Assembly (NCBI GenBank): GCA_019752295.1
Contig: JAIEMK010000005.1
Coordinates: forward strand, 1-64,000
Reading direction: 5' to 3'
DNA from: Chitinophagaceae bacterium
GTDB taxonomy: Bacteria; Bacteroidota; Bacteroidia; Chitinophagales; Chitinophagaceae
Length of the DNA: 64,000 bases
The notes below the pieces were generated by a model. That model worked only from the letters and a program-made list of their open reading frames with translations, was not told the DNA's origin and did not search any database. Below, piece by piece: positions 16,600 through 25,221 of the stretch. The number at the start of each line of letters is the position of its first letter. The first letter of the stretch is position 1. The translations under genes and the position numbers were made by a program.

Positions 16600-18059
16600 A
16601 CCATTAAAGCAATAAGCGCTAAAGGCTTTAGTTCTTTTTTAGGTGCTTCGCACAATGAACAGGAGTATGAGTCTGGCAGGTCGGCAAATAAAGTGCCAGC
16701 AGGGATTTGCGCGGTTTTATCACCCAGCACTTCATCGTATATGGTTAAGCAATGAGGGCATTGATAAACGATTCCGTGTATTTCTGTGGCGGGTTCCTCT
16801 GCCATAGCTTTAGAATCTATCTCCGCATTATTCACCTCTTCGCGCTGCATCTCGTAATAATATTTACAAACAGAAATGAGGTAGGTATCAAGGTGTTCTT
16901 TCTTTACGGCTTCTCTGAAAACAATATATTTCGAAGAATTAGGATTGAAATTTTGAGTATATGAAATATCATAACTATCCAATGGCACTGTTTTACTCCT
17001 CACAATTCCATACCTACGTTCGATGAGCACCGACCCGAATAGCATGGCTTTCTGTTGGGTTTTAACAGCAAAGCAAAGACCGTATGTGCGAGTATCTTCT
17101 TTATCAAAGAGTCGGATAATATGCCGCTTGATAGCTAGTCCATCGTCATTATTATCTTCTACCTGCCAGCCTAATTCATTCGAAGCATGCCTTACGTTAA
17201 TTCGATATTTACCCAAAACCCAATCCCAAAAAACTCTGTCTGCTTGTTCAATTCCCTTTACCACTATTGATTTCCACGGTGTGGTATACAACTGACCCAC
17301 TTTTGTTTGAAGGCAAGTGTTGGCAATATCTTTTAGAAATTTTACCGGAAATAATTCATCGCGACGATAAATGCCTAACCAGAATTTATTACCGTAATTA
17401 TTAAAGCCTTCATAATAAGGCAACTGAAATTTTGGCAACTGCAAAGGATGCTCTACGGGTTTAGCAATAAGTGTGATGGCTTCTTTTACCCGCAGGTGAA
17501 GAGAAGCACCATCAGCAATTTGATATAACAGGATCAAATCCTCTATATATTTTGATAAGCGGGGAATATCATTTGTATATATCAGGTCAGGCCATTGATA
17601 CAAATCTTTCGTTTTTGGAAAGCGAATAAATAAATACCAGAAATGGCCGGCAGAAGAAGCGATCCAGTTGATATGTCCTGTAAAGAATGGCGTAAATGAT
17701 TGGTTTGCATCGGAAATATTGATCTTCAAACGAGGAGTGTAATCAAACAAATCAAAAATGTCTTTATAAACACCCTCGCGCAACCATGAGTCAGGGGCAA
17801 AAATTCCTTCAGCCGCATAAGAGCTGACTATATTGGGATAATTATTTGTGTTTACTTCATATGCAATATCATTTCGCTCCAAAGAATTCACTAATCTGTC
17901 GTGGTGCTTATTACCTGCGTCAATCAATAATTGCTGACGCAAACCAAATTTAACTTCCTCAATACCTGCTTCTTCAACTGCCTTCATAATATGCAAGAGA
18001 TAGCCTGGTGAAATGATACCACCTGTAAAATTTACTTTAAACTGAAAAGCATGTCTCAT
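16596..18059 (-). CDS. Nitrite/sulfite-reductase-like protein lacking cluster cysteines, fused to C-terminal rubredoxin
   Basis: A 487-residue protein of unusual build. The N-terminal 60 residues (FTGGIISPGYLLHIMKAVEE ... VKFGLRQQLLIDA) and a second half-domain resemble the ferredoxin-like repeats of siroheme nitrite/sulfite reductases. The C-x5-C/C-x3-C cysteines that bind the 4Fe-4S/siroheme centre are absent. The C-terminal 50 residues are a rubredoxin: YQCPHCLTIYDE and SYSCSLCEAPKKE provide the two CxxC pairs for one iron. It overlaps the upstream gene's stop by 4 bp and ends the nitrate operon. I infer an electron-transfer or assembly role with the nitrate reductase; no catalytic function can be assigned. 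Confidence 0.7.
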   Translation of the reverse strand: MRHAFQFKVNFTGGIISPGYLLHIMKAVEEAGIEEVKFGLRQQLLIDAGNKHHDRLVNSLERNDIAYEVNTNNYPNIVSSYAAEGIFAPDSWLREGVYKDIFDLFDYTPRLKINISDANQSFTPFFTGHINWIASSAGHFWYLFIRFPKTKDLYQWPDLIYTNDIPRLSKYIEDLILLYQIADGASLHLRVKEAITLIAKPVEHPLQLPKFQLPYYEGFNNYGNKFWLGIYRRDELFPVKFLKDIANTCLQTKVGQLYTTPWKSIVVKGIEQADRVFWDWVLGKYRINVRHASNELGWQVEDNNDDGLAIKRHIIRLFDKEDTRTYGLCFAVKTQQKAMLFGSVLIERRYGIVRSKTVPLDSYDISYTQNFNPNSSKYIVFREAVKKEHLDTYLISVCKYYYEMQREEVNNAEIDSKAMAEEPATEIHGIVYQCPHCLTIYDEVLGDKTAQIPAGTLFADLPDSYSCSLCEAPKKELKPLALIALMV

Positions 18060-18511
18060 AACAACCCAAATTCTTTTATTGCAATAGGGAAATTTCTATT
18101 CTCATGACTAGGCCTGCTAAGTTTCACCAGCACAAAACGCTGCAGGTCGTTTAATTGTTTCCACTTTACCCGCTCCAACTGAAAATTAAGAGCAACCATT
18201 TTTTGTTGAACTGATTCTGGAATCACATTTAAATTAGCCCAGGAAGGCTCTTTGTCTACTTCCATATCCTGTGCTTCATGACTTGTCCGAAATAAGATGA
18301 CCGTTTTAACATATTTACGGTAAGTTTTTATTTCATCTTCATTTTCACAAGGATATTCAGATATATTTTTTCTTTCTTCTTCATTCATGCAACTCCATTC
18401 TTTTAGCTTTAGCTTAATACCGCATGCATCCAGTTTAAACCGGGCAATCATGGGAATACAGCGTATGTTTTCCTCTACAAAATCTTCTTCAAACTTGAAA
18501 TACTGAATCAT
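18056..18511 (-). CDS. Nitrate-reductase-associated protein (Nitr_red_assoc family)
   Basis: A 151-residue cytosolic protein. Features match the conserved nitrate reductase-associated family first seen beside cyanobacterial narB: an early YFKFEEDFVEENIRCIPM, RFKLDACGIKLKLKEWSCM, a central acidic helix, then WKQLNDLQRFVLVKLSRPSHE at the C-terminus. It sits 6 bp downstream of the nitrate reductase gene and overlaps the next gene, so it is firmly inside the operon. Role unknown; presumably maturation or stability of the nitrate reductase. Family recognition is from sequence pattern memory without a search. Confidence 0.75.
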   Translation of the reverse strand: MIQYFKFEEDFVEENIRCIPMIARFKLDACGIKLKLKEWSCMNEEERKNISEYPCENEDEIKTYRKYVKTVILFRTSHEAQDMEVDKEPSWANLNVIPESVQQKMVALNFQLERVKWKQLNDLQRFVLVKLSRPSHENRNFPIAIKEFGLL

Positions 18512-18517
18512 AATTTT

Positions 18518-21500
18518 TTATTTTATCAGTTCGGGTTCTTCAGTTCTTATCAGGTAGTTATTGATGATCTGCTGTACTTCGGGTTTGCAACTACCGCAGC
18601 CTTGCCCGGCGCCCGATACTTTACACAGTTCTTTTAATTCTGTGCAACCTTCTTTTATTTTTGCCAAAATATTTCCTTCCCCCACATTACCACAAGTGCA
18701 AACCAGTTTCCCAATTACCGGCTCTGCCTTATCACCACTTCTTAACAGTGCCAGGCGCTTTTCGCTTAACTCAATTTTATTTTCGATGAGTGCTTTAAAT
18801 TCTATAAATTCTGTCTTATCCCCAATCAAGATTGCACCCACCAATCTATCATTATAAATAATACATTTTTTATAATACTGTTTTGCCTTATCAATAAACA
18901 GTACCTCCTCATAAGCAGGATCATTAGGCGTTTCCGCCATACCCATTGAACACAAAGTAGTACCATGCATCTTTAATATGTTCATCAGTAAAGAGCCTTT
19001 ATAATATAGCGAAATGTCGCCACTCAAATATCGGGCAACAATGTCGGCCTGTTGTTCGGCCGCTGCTGTAATGCCATAGAGGAATCCTTTAAACTCAGCT
19101 ATCTCCCCAATCGCATAGATTGATGGATCATTGGTCTGCAGGTATTCATCAACCACTACACCCCGTTTAACTTCTATTCTGCATGCCTTAGCCAGTTCAA
19201 TATTTGGTGTGGTTCCTATTGCAATCACAATGGCCTGACCATGAATAATCAAGCCACTTTTCAAACAAACTCCTTCCACATTTACAGATCCAAGAAATCG
19301 TTCGATCTCATCATTATAATAAATTTCAACGCCTTTATCTCGGAGTATTTCATCTAATAACTGACTCCCCAAAAGGTCAAGCTGTTTGTCCATCAAACGA
19401 GAGATTCGCTGAATAATCACCACTTCCACATTTACTTCACGTAGCGATGCTGCAAGTTCTATCCCTAAAAGCCCTCCTCCAACAATCACTACTTTTCCCT
19501 TTGAAGGATCAATATGATTTTTAAAATTGTCTGCATCCATGCGGCTTCGCATACTGAATATACCTTTTAATGGAGGCAGGTCGCGCAGCATGGTAGCACG
19601 GCTTCCGGTTGCCATGATCAAAACGTCATAAGCATGTGTTTTACCTTTACTATCCAATACGGTTTTCTTTTCTCTGTCGATCTGTTCGATGCTAACACCC
19701 CGGTGTAATTGAATGTTTAAAATAAATTCTTCTTCTGTGCGCATCTTAATAAGTTGTTCCCATTCCTGAGCTCCACTAATATAATCGGGTAACATAACCC
19801 GATTATAAAATGGAAAGTTTTCTTTACTGAACACTATGATTTCATCCTCAATATTGATAGCCCGATAACTTTTAATAAACCCAAATGATCCTGCACCGGC
19901 ACCAATGAGAATTATCTTTTGTTTTTGTTTCTTGTAGGGGATAACCTGCACAGCACTGAATTTAAAATCGGGTTCTTTTGAAAGTGGGTCGATTAGTTTA
20001 TTGGTGAGATTGTTGGCACGATTGAGATCGTTATCCAAAATCTTACCCCAGTGCATGGGAAGAAATACAACACCCTGTTTGATCTCATCAGTAAACTTTG
20101 CTTTTACCCGAACATTACCACGCCGATTGGATATTTCAACCAATTGTCCCTCACTGATTTTCCTGACTAAAGCATCTTCAGGATTTATTTCCAAAAAAGC
20201 CTCAGCGATATGTTGGTTGAGTTTATTTACTTTCCCGGTTTTACTACGCGTATGCCATTGATCTCGTATTCTGCCAGTTGTTAGTACCAATGGAAAATCG
20301 GGTGTTAGTTCTTCTGATTCATTTTGATCAGGAACTGCATGGATGATTGCTTTTTCGGATGGGGTATAAAATTTTTTGTCTTCAAATAAACGTGCAGTAC
20401 CTAAGCCCGTTGCTCCTTTTGGATAAGGCCATTGTACCGATCTTTTTTCTTTCAATATCTCATAGCTCAATCCACTAATATCAATATTCGTTCCTTCCGT
20501 TAAAGCACAATGCTCTGCATATATCTCAGACGCATTAGCATAATCAAACCCATGATAGCCCATCGCTTTAGCAAAACGGCAAACAATTTCTGTATCGGGT
20601 AAAGCCTCGCCCGGTGCATCAACAGCTTTTTGCAAATAACTGATGCGGCGTTCTGAGTTGGTCATTGTACCTTCTTTCTCGGCCCACGCTGCCGCAGGGA
20701 AAACCACATCCGCAAAAGGAAGTGTTTCCAGTTTATTAGTAATATCCTGAACAACCACAAATTTTGCTTTTTTTAAACCCGCTTCTGCAATTCTAACATC
20801 AGGCAAACTGATTAGTGGGTTGGTGCAAATAATCCAGATTGCTTTTAGTTTTTCATCATTCAATGCATCAAACATTTCTGTTGCAGTAAGACCCGGCTTC
20901 GGAGCAATTTTTCCTCCTCCCCAAAATCTTTCTACATATTCTCTGTCTTCCGCCAACAACAGATTTCTGTGTGCAGGTAATAAATTAGATAGACCTCCCA
21001 CTTCTCTTCCTCCCATAGCATTCGGTTGCCCTGTCAGTGAGAATGGGCCAGCTCCAGGTTTTCCGATATTCCCTGTGATGAGGTTAAGGTTGATTAAACT
21101 GAGATTTTTGTTTACACCGATTACACTCTGATTTAATCCCATTGTCCACATAGTAATAAAGGCTTTGCTATTTCCGATAAAACCTGCAGCAGTTCTGATA
21201 TCGTTTTCATCTACTCCACAAATGATCGCTGCTTCTGTAATAGAGCGCTGCATGACCAGCAGTGCATATTTTTCAAAGCCCTCTGCGTGATCGGTAATAA
21301 AATCTGCGTCGATATCGCCTTGTTCAATCAAACATCTGCCAATAGCATGATGCAGTACAATATCTGTTCCGGGATTCAATTGCAAATGCACATCGGCCAT
21401 TGAACAGGTTTGTGTTCTACGTGGATCGCTCACAATAATTTTAAGGTTGGGATTGGCTTCACGTGCAGCTTCTACCCTCCTCCATAAAATAGGATGACAC

Positions 21501-22030
21501 CAAGCTGGATTAGCACCTGCAACAAAAATGCAGTCAGCCAGTTCTATATCATCATAACTTACAGGCACTGCATCTTCACCTAGAGAAAGTTTATAGCCCA
21601 TCACAGCACTACTCATACAAAGACGGCTATTCGTATCAATGTTATTGCTTCCGATAAATCCTTTTATAAGTTTATTTAACACATAATATTCTTCTGTTAA
21701 ACATTGTCCCGATGCATAAATGGCAACAGAATCAGGGCCATATTTATTGATCAATGTTTTGAAAACAGCCGCTGTGCGTTCCATCGCTTTTTCCCATGAA
21801 ACCCTTTGCCTAGGTTGATTTTTATTATATCGAATTTCAGGATACAGCAGTCGGTCGCTTGTATCCATTACCGTATAATGAAGGTTCATGCCTTTGCTGC
21901 AAAGCATGCCTTTATTTACCGGATGACTCTTATCGCCTTCTACCAATAACTTTCCATTGCGATCTTTTGAGATTACAATACCACAACCAACACCACAATA
22001 GCAACAAGTTGTTTTAGAAGAATCTGCCAT
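18518..22030 (-). CDS. nasA: Assimilatory nitrate reductase fused to NAD(P)H-type flavoprotein and BFD [2Fe-2S] domain
   Basis: A 1170-residue fusion that reduces nitrate to nitrite. Residues 1 to about 690 are a Mo-bisMGD oxidoreductase. They carry the N-terminal 4Fe-4S site (CCYCGVGCG ... GMLCSKG), the probable Mo ligand cysteine in NSRLCMSSAVMG, and a C-terminal MoCo-binding beta-barrel (TTGRIRDQWHTRSKTGKVNK). From about 703 (KIILIGAGAGSFG) a pyridine-nucleotide/FAD oxidoreductase like the N-terminal part of NirB or NasB begins, with a second dinucleotide motif VVIVGGGLLGIELA. Residues about 1110-1160 form a BFD-type [2Fe-2S] domain (CTCGNVGEG ... GCGSCKPEVQQII). Other bacteria encode NasC and NasB separately; here reductase and electron-input chain are one chain. 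It lies 4 bp after narK. Confidence 0.93.
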   Translation of the reverse strand: MADSSKTTCCYCGVGCGIVISKDRNGKLLVEGDKSHPVNKGMLCSKGMNLHYTVMDTSDRLLYPEIRYNKNQPRQRVSWEKAMERTAAVFKTLINKYGPDSVAIYASGQCLTEEYYVLNKLIKGFIGSNNIDTNSRLCMSSAVMGYKLSLGEDAVPVSYDDIELADCIFVAGANPAWCHPILWRRVEAAREANPNLKIIVSDPRRTQTCSMADVHLQLNPGTDIVLHHAIGRCLIEQGDIDADFITDHAEGFEKYALLVMQRSITEAAIICGVDENDIRTAAGFIGNSKAFITMWTMGLNQSVIGVNKNLSLINLNLITGNIGKPGAGPFSLTGQPNAMGGREVGGLSNLLPAHRNLLLAEDREYVERFWGGGKIAPKPGLTATEMFDALNDEKLKAIWIICTNPLISLPDVRIAEAGLKKAKFVVVQDITNKLETLPFADVVFPAAAWAEKEGTMTNSERRISYLQKAVDAPGEALPDTEIVCRFAKAMGYHGFDYANASEIYAEHCALTEGTNIDISGLSYEILKEKRSVQWPYPKGATGLGTARLFEDKKFYTPSEKAIIHAVPDQNESEELTPDFPLVLTTGRIRDQWHTRSKTGKVNKLNQHIAEAFLEINPEDALVRKISEGQLVEISNRRGNVRVKAKFTDEIKQGVVFLPMHWGKILDNDLNRANNLTNKLIDPLSKEPDFKFSAVQVIPYKKQKQKIILIGAGAGSFGFIKSYRAINIEDEIIVFSKENFPFYNRVMLPDYISGAQEWEQLIKMRTEEEFILNIQLHRGVSIEQIDREKKTVLDSKGKTHAYDVLIMATGSRATMLRDLPPLKGIFSMRSRMDADNFKNHIDPSKGKVVIVGGGLLGIELAASLREVNVEVVIIQRISRLMDKQLDLLGSQLLDEILRDKGVEIYYNDEIERFLGSVNVEGVCLKSGLIIHGQAIVIAIGTTPNIELAKACRIEVKRGVVVDEYLQTNDPSIYAIGEIAEFKGFLYGITAAAEQQADIVARYLSGDISLYYKGSLLMNILKMHGTTLCSMGMAETPNDPAYEEVLFIDKAKQYYKKCIIYNDRLVGAILIGDKTEFIEFKALIENKIELSEKRLALLRSGDKAEPVIGKLVCTCGNVGEGNILAKIKEGCTELKELCKVSGAGQGCGSCKPEVQQIINNYLIRTEEPELIK

Positions 22031-22034
22031 ACAT

Positions 22035-23339
22035 TTAAATAGCTTTAGCCGTATTAGACTGATACGAATAATTTTTGCCTGAAATCCTGAATTTTAATTT
22101 ACTCAACACTATTAATAGGCCTACAAATAATACTACAAAACCTAGATAATAAAATGCATCTGTATAAGGCATGCTTTTGAATAAAAAGCCAATCAGCATC
22201 GCACCAATATTTCCACCTGCACCTACAATACCTGCCACGCCGCCCACAGCTTCAGGATTTATAAAGGGCACAATGCTATAAGTGGCTCCGTTAGCCATTT
22301 TCAAACAAAGTCCAAATACAAACATGAGCACAATGGCCAATACTAATCCGCCCGATTTGGCAAACCAGATAATACTTAATCCTTCCAGTAGTAACAGTAT
22401 TGCCAGAAAAGATACTTTTCCGTCAAACCCAAAACGGGAGCCAATTTTGTCAGAGAATATTCCGCCCAATGCCCTTGCAAATAAATTTAGCCATCCGAAG
22501 ATGCTTGCGAGCAAACCCGCCATGATTAGAGTTGCTTTATATTCTTCATGGAAAAAAGTAGCCGCATAATTATCAACCGTAATTTCCACCCCAAAACAGG
22601 CCGCATACGCAATCGTTAAAATCCATGTGCGGTAATCTTTGGCAGCAAGTAAAAGAGTGTTTTGTTTTTTTGTTTTAACAGGCACCGTTATTTCATCGAA
22701 ATTTCCGGCTGGTGTATCTTTTGTATAACGGTAGTAAACAAAAGCCATAATAAATAAAATAGTGCCTGGAACCATCATCGCTAAACGCCAACTATTTGCC
22801 GTACTTACCCAACCCAATCCAACAAAACCCGCAGCAATCAGGGGCATGAGTATTTGTGTAGCACCTCCGCCTGTATTACCCCAACCGCCTGCCACAGCAT
22901 TTGCTGAGCCTTTAACATTGGGCGCAAACATTACTGAAGTATGATATTGTGTGATCACAAAAGAAGCACCAATAATACCAATACTTAATCGGAACAATAA
23001 AAAACTAATATAGCTGTTACTAAGTCCGATCAACAAAACAGGTATTGCCGAGAGTAATAACAATAAAGTATAGGTTTTTCTGGGACCCCATCTATCTACT
23101 AATCGACCAATGATTAGTCTTGCAATAATTGTGGCAGATACCGAAGCGATTCCGATATTGCCTTTCTGTGCCTTGGTCAAATGCAATTGTTCGGATACAA
23201 GCGGCATTAATGGTGCTATGCCAAACCAGGCGAAGAAACAAAAAAAGAAAGTGAGCCAGGTAATATGAAAAGTACGCATCTGAACTCCTTTGAAAGAGAG
23301 GATTTTCAGTTTTGATAAAGGTTGTTGTACTGTTAGCAT
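22035..23339 (-). CDS. narK: Nitrate/nitrite MFS transporter (NarK/NNP family)
   Basis: Twelve-helix nitrate/nitrite porter of 434 residues in the inner membrane. The start at 23339 is kept because the segment LSFKGVQMRTFHITW before helix 1 is characteristic of this NarK branch; an internal ATG at 23279 exists. FFFCFFAWFGIAPLMPLV forms helix 1. AGGWGNTGGGATQILMP is the nitrate-signature helix 5 of the NNP family, and GAGGNIGAMLIG is the second signature in helix 11. Between the ABC transporter ATPase and the nitrate reductase, so the cluster has two uptake routes: low-affinity/high-capacity NarK and high-affinity Nrt. Confidence 0.93.
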   Translation of the reverse strand: MLTVQQPLSKLKILSFKGVQMRTFHITWLTFFFCFFAWFGIAPLMPLVSEQLHLTKAQKGNIGIASVSATIIARLIIGRLVDRWGPRKTYTLLLLLSAIPVLLIGLSNSYISFLLFRLSIGIIGASFVITQYHTSVMFAPNVKGSANAVAGGWGNTGGGATQILMPLIAAGFVGLGWVSTANSWRLAMMVPGTILFIMAFVYYRYTKDTPAGNFDEITVPVKTKKQNTLLLAAKDYRTWILTIAYAACFGVEITVDNYAATFFHEEYKATLIMAGLLASIFGWLNLFARALGGIFSDKIGSRFGFDGKVSFLAILLLLEGLSIIWFAKSGGLVLAIVLMFVFGLCLKMANGATYSIVPFINPEAVGGVAGIVGAGGNIGAMLIGFLFKSMPYTDAFYYLGFVVLFVGLLIVLSKLKFRISGKNYSYQSNTAKAI

Positions 23340-23382
23340 AATTAATAAAATGATGAATTAGAAAGAGATAAATGCATTGTAT

Positions 23383-24240
23383 TTAATCATTGATAGAAAA
23401 TTTATCGATCAACAAATTCAACAACCTATCATGTATCTCCATATACGCCGGATCGTGAACAATATTTTTTTTGTTTCTTGGCCTGGGCAAATGCAGTTCC
23501 ACAATTTCTTTAATGGTTGCTTCCGGGCCATTATTCATCACCACGATACGATCTGATAAGAAGATCGCTTCTTCAATATCATGGGTCACCATTACAACCG
23601 TTTTCTCGCGATGATCGAGGTTCCACATTTTTAATAATTCAACATGCATGCTGCTCTTAGTTAATGCATCCAATGCTCCAAAAGGTTCATCCAATAACAA
23701 TACTTTAGGATCGATAGCAAATGCTCTTGCAATAGCTACTCGTTGCTTCATGCCTCCCGATAAATGACCGGGTAATTTGTCGCGATGTTCCCAGAGGTTA
23801 ACCATCTTCAGGTTTCTTTCTATCAGTGATGCTTTCTGCTCATGTGTTTTTTGTTTAAAGACAGAATCAACAGCTACCTTGATATTTTTGTATACACTTA
23901 ACCAAGGTAGCAAAGAGTAATTCTGAAATACTACCCCTCGATCAGGCCCCGGACCCTTTATCAGGTTTCCATTTGCAAACACTTCTCCTTTGCTGGGTTT
24001 AACCATGCCGGAAATAGTATTCATTAAAGTAGATTTACCACAGCCAGAGTGGCCGATAAATGAAATGATCTCGCCTTTATAAATGGCTAGGTTAATATCC
24101 TTAATAGCAGTATATACTCCCTTTTTCCCTTTAAAAGAAACAGTCACATTACGGATATCTACTGCTGTTTCCATTGCGGGAGCATGTATCAATTCATTCA
24201 CCTCATCAAGAATATCTTCTGTACAATTTGTGTTAATCAT
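23383..24240 (-). CDS. nrtD: Nitrate-type ABC transporter ATP-binding protein (NrtD-like)
   Basis: ATPase subunit of the nitrate/sulfonate/bicarbonate-type importer. Walker A GHSGCGKST, Q-loop FQNYSLLPWLSV, ABC signature LSGGMKQR and Walker B VLLLDEPFGALD with H-loop VTHDIEEAI are all present. The start ATG at 24238-24240 is 4 bp beyond the permease stop; the open frame to 24315 lies inside the permease gene and is rejected. About 285 residues. Only one ATPase is present, so the transporter is likely a homodimeric-ATPase system rather than the NrtC/NrtD heterodimer of cyanobacteria. Confidence 0.9.
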   Translation of the reverse strand: MINTNCTEDILDEVNELIHAPAMETAVDIRNVTVSFKGKKGVYTAIKDINLAIYKGEIISFIGHSGCGKSTLMNTISGMVKPSKGEVFANGNLIKGPGPDRGVVFQNYSLLPWLSVYKNIKVAVDSVFKQKTHEQKASLIERNLKMVNLWEHRDKLPGHLSGGMKQRVAIARAFAIDPKVLLLDEPFGALDALTKSSMHVELLKMWNLDHREKTVVMVTHDIEEAIFLSDRIVVMNNGPEATIKEIVELHLPRPRNKKNIVHDPAYMEIHDRLLNLLIDKFSIND

Positions 24241-24244
24241 GATC

Positions 24245-25033
24245 TTAGTTTTTGTCCCATGCAAAAGCATTTTGAAGGGAGTTAAAAAATTTATCCAATA
24301 ACAATCCAACAGCACCGATTATGAGAATAGCGATCAATATTTTTTCAAGCGACAGTCCGTTCCAACTGTCCCAAACAAAAAATCCGATCCCGACGCCACC
24401 CGATAACATTTCACCTGCAACGATTACCATCCAGGCAACACCTATGGATAAGCGCAAGCCCGTAATGATATGCGGAAGTGAATAAGGGAGCATGATCTTT
24501 GTTAAATATTTCCAGGCAGAAAAACCAAACACCTTCCCTACATTTTTATGATCTGCGGGAATACTTGCAACTCCAAAAGCGGTATTAATTAGTGTAGGCC
24601 AAAGCGAGGTAATGGCAATAATAAAAATGGTTGCACCGCCGGCGGATTTGAAAGCAAGTAAACCCAAAGGAAACCATGCCAACGGAGATACGGGTCTTAG
24701 TATTTGTACCAATGGATTCAACAGTTTCATTCCGGTTTTTGAAGCACCCATTATTAATCCTGTTGGTATGGCAATAAGGCTTCCCAAACCAAACCCGTAG
24801 AACACTCTTAATAAAGAACTCATTAATTGATTGCCGATACCTTTATCGTTTGGGCCACGATCGTAAAATGGTTCTGCCATTAATTCTTTAAACACCAGCC
24901 ATGTTGATTTTGGGCCGGGGATCTCGGCCTTGGTTATTTTCGAGATCAATGCCCATATTCCCAAAAGAATACACATGCTGAGCATAAAATACAGAAAGTC
25001 TGTGCCGCTTTTTTTAATGGAAAATGATTTCAT
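24245..25033 (-). CDS. nrtB: Nitrate-type ABC transporter permease (NrtB-like)
   Basis: Inner-membrane permease of about 262 residues. The EAA motif region TLINTAFGVASIPADHKNVG and the preceding RPVSPLAWFPLGLL are typical of NrtB/SsuC/TauC. The start is the ATG at 25031-25033 (MKSFSIKKSGT). An in-frame upstream ATG at 25078 (MFVSELHVTKINKK) lies wholly within a copy of the tandem leader repeat, so it is a by-product of the repeat and not the family N-terminus. It lies between the binding protein and ATPase genes; substrate nitrate is inferred from the cluster. Confidence 0.9.
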   Translation of the reverse strand: MKSFSIKKSGTDFLYFMLSMCILLGIWALISKITKAEIPGPKSTWLVFKELMAEPFYDRGPNDKGIGNQLMSSLLRVFYGFGLGSLIAIPTGLIMGASKTGMKLLNPLVQILRPVSPLAWFPLGLLAFKSAGGATIFIIAITSLWPTLINTAFGVASIPADHKNVGKVFGFSAWKYLTKIMLPYSLPHIITGLRLSIGVAWMVIVAGEMLSGGVGIGFFVWDSWNGLSLEKILIAILIIGAVGLLLDKFFNSLQNAFAWDKN

Positions 25034-25199
25034 GTGTTTTTTATTGATTTTGGTTACATGTAATTCGCTAACAAACATTTAAGTTGGTGTCAAATTTTCG
25101 TTATGCTTATTTCATGTGTTTATTAATTGATTTTGGTTACATGTAATTCGCTAACAAACATTTAAGTTGGTGTCAAATTTTTGTTATAGCTTATTTCAT
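25034..25199 (-). repeat. Tandem intercistronic leader repeat array (nrtA-nrtB junction)
   Basis: Two tandem copies of the same unit found at 4463-4679, starting (plus-strand CATGTG) at 25031 and 25113, with the following CAT at 25197: periods 82 and 84 bp. Each holds TTGATTTTGG, the TTACATGTAA palindrome and ATTCGCTAACAAACATTT. The array fills almost the entire gap between nrtA and nrtB and delivers CCAAAATCAATAAAAAACAC directly to the nrtB start codon. Copies differ by only a few bases, so duplication is recent or homogenised. Confidence 0.92.
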
Positions 25200-25221
25200 A
25201 CAATTGGGATTGGGTTTTGTT

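Noticed and set aside
4463..25199. Possibility that the repeat arrays are a CRISPR
   Set aside because: Only two or three units per locus, no unique spacers, no cas genes; copies are contiguous rather than spacer-separated.
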